A stretch of DNA of 22,192 nt from Conidiobolus incongruus B7586 (Eukaryota; Entomophthoromycota; Entomophthoromycetes; Entomophthorales; Conidiobolaceae): positions 1-22,192 of the forward strand of contig JNEM01014611.1 in the NCBI GenBank assembly GCA_000697335.1, given 5' to 3'. Made by a program: the position numbers and the translations under genes. Under the pieces are notes generated by a model, which searched no databases, was not told the DNA's origin, and saw only the letters and a program-made list of their open reading frames with translations. The stretch's first letter is position 1; the number at the start of each line of letters is the position of its first letter. Shown here in pieces: positions 20,558 through 22,192 of the stretch.

Positions 20558-21585
20558 ATCTGGTATTTGATTATTTCTAAAATTTTCTTTTAGGGGATAT
20601 CATATAAATATTAATATTTCAGTTTTCAGGTGTTAGTTATTTTTATATCAGTTTATCTTAAGCTAGAACCCATTCAATAATCAATACGCTTAACTATTTA
20701 ATATACAAAATTTGGCTATTGTTCTTCAAATTTCTGCTACTAATTGAATATAAACCCAGAATCAATCATATATAAATTACCATTTGATAAATTTTATCTG
20801 ATGATTTTGTAATTTAACCCATATTTCTATTTATATCAACTCAATATAATATTTAGATTAAATATCAACTTGTATCATAATACAAAAGATGCTATATCGT
20901 TTTCAATTCATCAACTATGTGATGTATTTTTATATAATTCTATAAATTAAGTTATACACTATACATTTATTCCATATCTAATGACATAAACATTTTCATG
21001 TCTTTTGTTGAAATTCATCATTTCCTATAATGGTTGATACTCAGGAGAAATTTTTCCTTTTTTTCTCATAATCAATCCCAAATATTCTCTTGAATCAGTT
21101 GGATTTCACCGAACCTTTTGAAATATACCTAATATAGTATATTTCTAGTATTGTTTAAGTTACTATGATTGTTTATAAGTTTTTTATGAATTCATCACTT
21201 TGATTAATTGAAAATATTTAGTTTGTTTATATTATTATATCATTTTTTTTCTGTCAAATTATTATATTACATTTCTATTTGAATTTTTGCTTGATTTATA
21301 ATTAAAAATTATGGTAAAATTAGCTATCTGATGCTTTTACTAAACATATTCAATGATATCATCATTATTCTTAATAGGCTATCGCTTTAATTACCCATCA
21401 TTATTAAGATAATGGTCAGTATATGCTATATCAAATATTGGTTAATATACTTTATATACCACAATAACTGACACTTATTATAAATATATATATATTTGGT
21501 CAGTTAATCAATACTCTTTAATTTATATAACGATTAATATCTAATTATAAATTCATTTACAAAATATACTATAAGCTAAAAACAC

Positions 21586-21607
21586 TATATATATATATAT
21601 ATATATT
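21586..21607. repeat. (TA)n microsatellite
   Basis: About eleven TA units run uninterrupted. Similar shorter TA tracts occur near 3384-3409 and 9264-9280. Confidence 0.85.
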
Positions 21608-22192
21608 AGTATGTTATTGATAAAATTTTTATAAAAATATATCACTATTTTGCTTCTTATAACATACATCTTTCATTAACTCCAATATAATCTCAAAATT
21701 TTGCTCTAATAATAAAATCAAATGAAAAGGGATACAATTAAGGTTATTAATTTCAATATATTATAGTTATATCAAATTTTTATACAAATTCATATAACTT
21801 TATATTTATTTTATTATATATTATAAAATTATTTAATATCTTAATATTAACTGATAATATTGATATATTGAATTTAATATTACTTTAAAAATTAAATTTA
21901 TTTTTTAATATATAATTTATAAAAATAACTAAATAATATAATATTAATATTTTTTTATATTATCAATTATTTTTTGTGATATTTTTTTATAACCCTTATA
22001 CCTAAAATAATAATTTTTTATATAAAAAGATAATATTTTATTAATCAATTATATTAGATTAAAGAAATTTTTTTTCTTATAAATATATATTTTATTTATC
22101 AAAATTAATTATAATTATATAGGTCATAGTTTAGTAAATATATTTAATTTGGTTTTTCTTTTTAATCTTTTTATATACATATTTTTTTAACT

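Larger units (their letters stand above)
20270..22192. other. AT-rich region upstream of the MFS gene to window end
   Basis: The first few hundred bases are the probable MFS promoter, with a CCAATCAAT sequence at 20551-20559. The rest is AT filler with no open frame. A TA tract lies at about 21586-21607. From about 21780 to the end the sequence becomes extremely poor in G and C, like 17281-18420. Confidence 0.6.

Noticed and set aside
1-22192. tRNA, rRNA, CRISPR or virus-like elements
   Set aside because: I scanned for tRNA T-loop and acceptor patterns, regular spaced repeats and reverse-transcriptase, integrase or capsid-like residue patterns and saw none that I could support. The decayed islands show no such hallmarks.

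Overview
The window looks like nuclear DNA of an AT-rich fungus, probably an early-diverging lineage (Mucoromycota-like). The evidence is five eukaryotic protein-coding genes with mostly short spliceosomal introns (49-103 nt, GT...AG), fungal-type proteins (PSP1, phosphoacetylglucosamine mutase of the chitin pathway, RRS1, a Pub1/TIA-1-like RNA-binding protein, an MFS transporter) and non-coding DNA made almost only of A and T. The lineage is inferred from gene style and protein feel, not from a search. Stop codons TAA and TAG are both used by the intact genes, so the nuclear code is standard.

Layout: 1-6384 is a gene-poor left arm. It is mostly AT-rich filler with four less AT-rich islands (about 1535-1790, 1880-2090, 2464-3330 and 4458-4760) that look like decayed coding sequence. 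One begins with a signal-peptide-like stretch and one keeps a metallopeptidase-like HEL motif. 6385-8286 (minus) is a PSP1-domain gene with one intron. 8287-10507 is the promoter side of PSP1 plus AT filler. 10508-12265 (plus) is phosphoacetylglucosamine mutase in three exons. 13021-14172 (plus) is ribosome biogenesis factor RRS1 in three exons. 15209-16989 (plus) is a three-RRM protein in eleven exons. 16990-18880 includes a roughly 1.1 kb block of extreme AT content. 18881-20269 (minus) is an intronless 12-TM MFS transporter. 20270-22192 is AT filler.

The five intact genes do not form a pathway cluster. They are ordinary housekeeping genes (UDP-GlcNAc synthesis for chitin and glycosylation, 60S ribosome assembly, mRNA binding, a regulator-like PSP1 protein, solute transport), each with its own promoter. 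I found no RNA genes, CRISPR arrays, recognisable intact transposons or virus-like elements. The least ordinary material is the pseudogene-rich left arm, the cluster of RRxS motifs in the PSP1 protein and the sharp compositional blocks. I did not find a convincing undescribed system.
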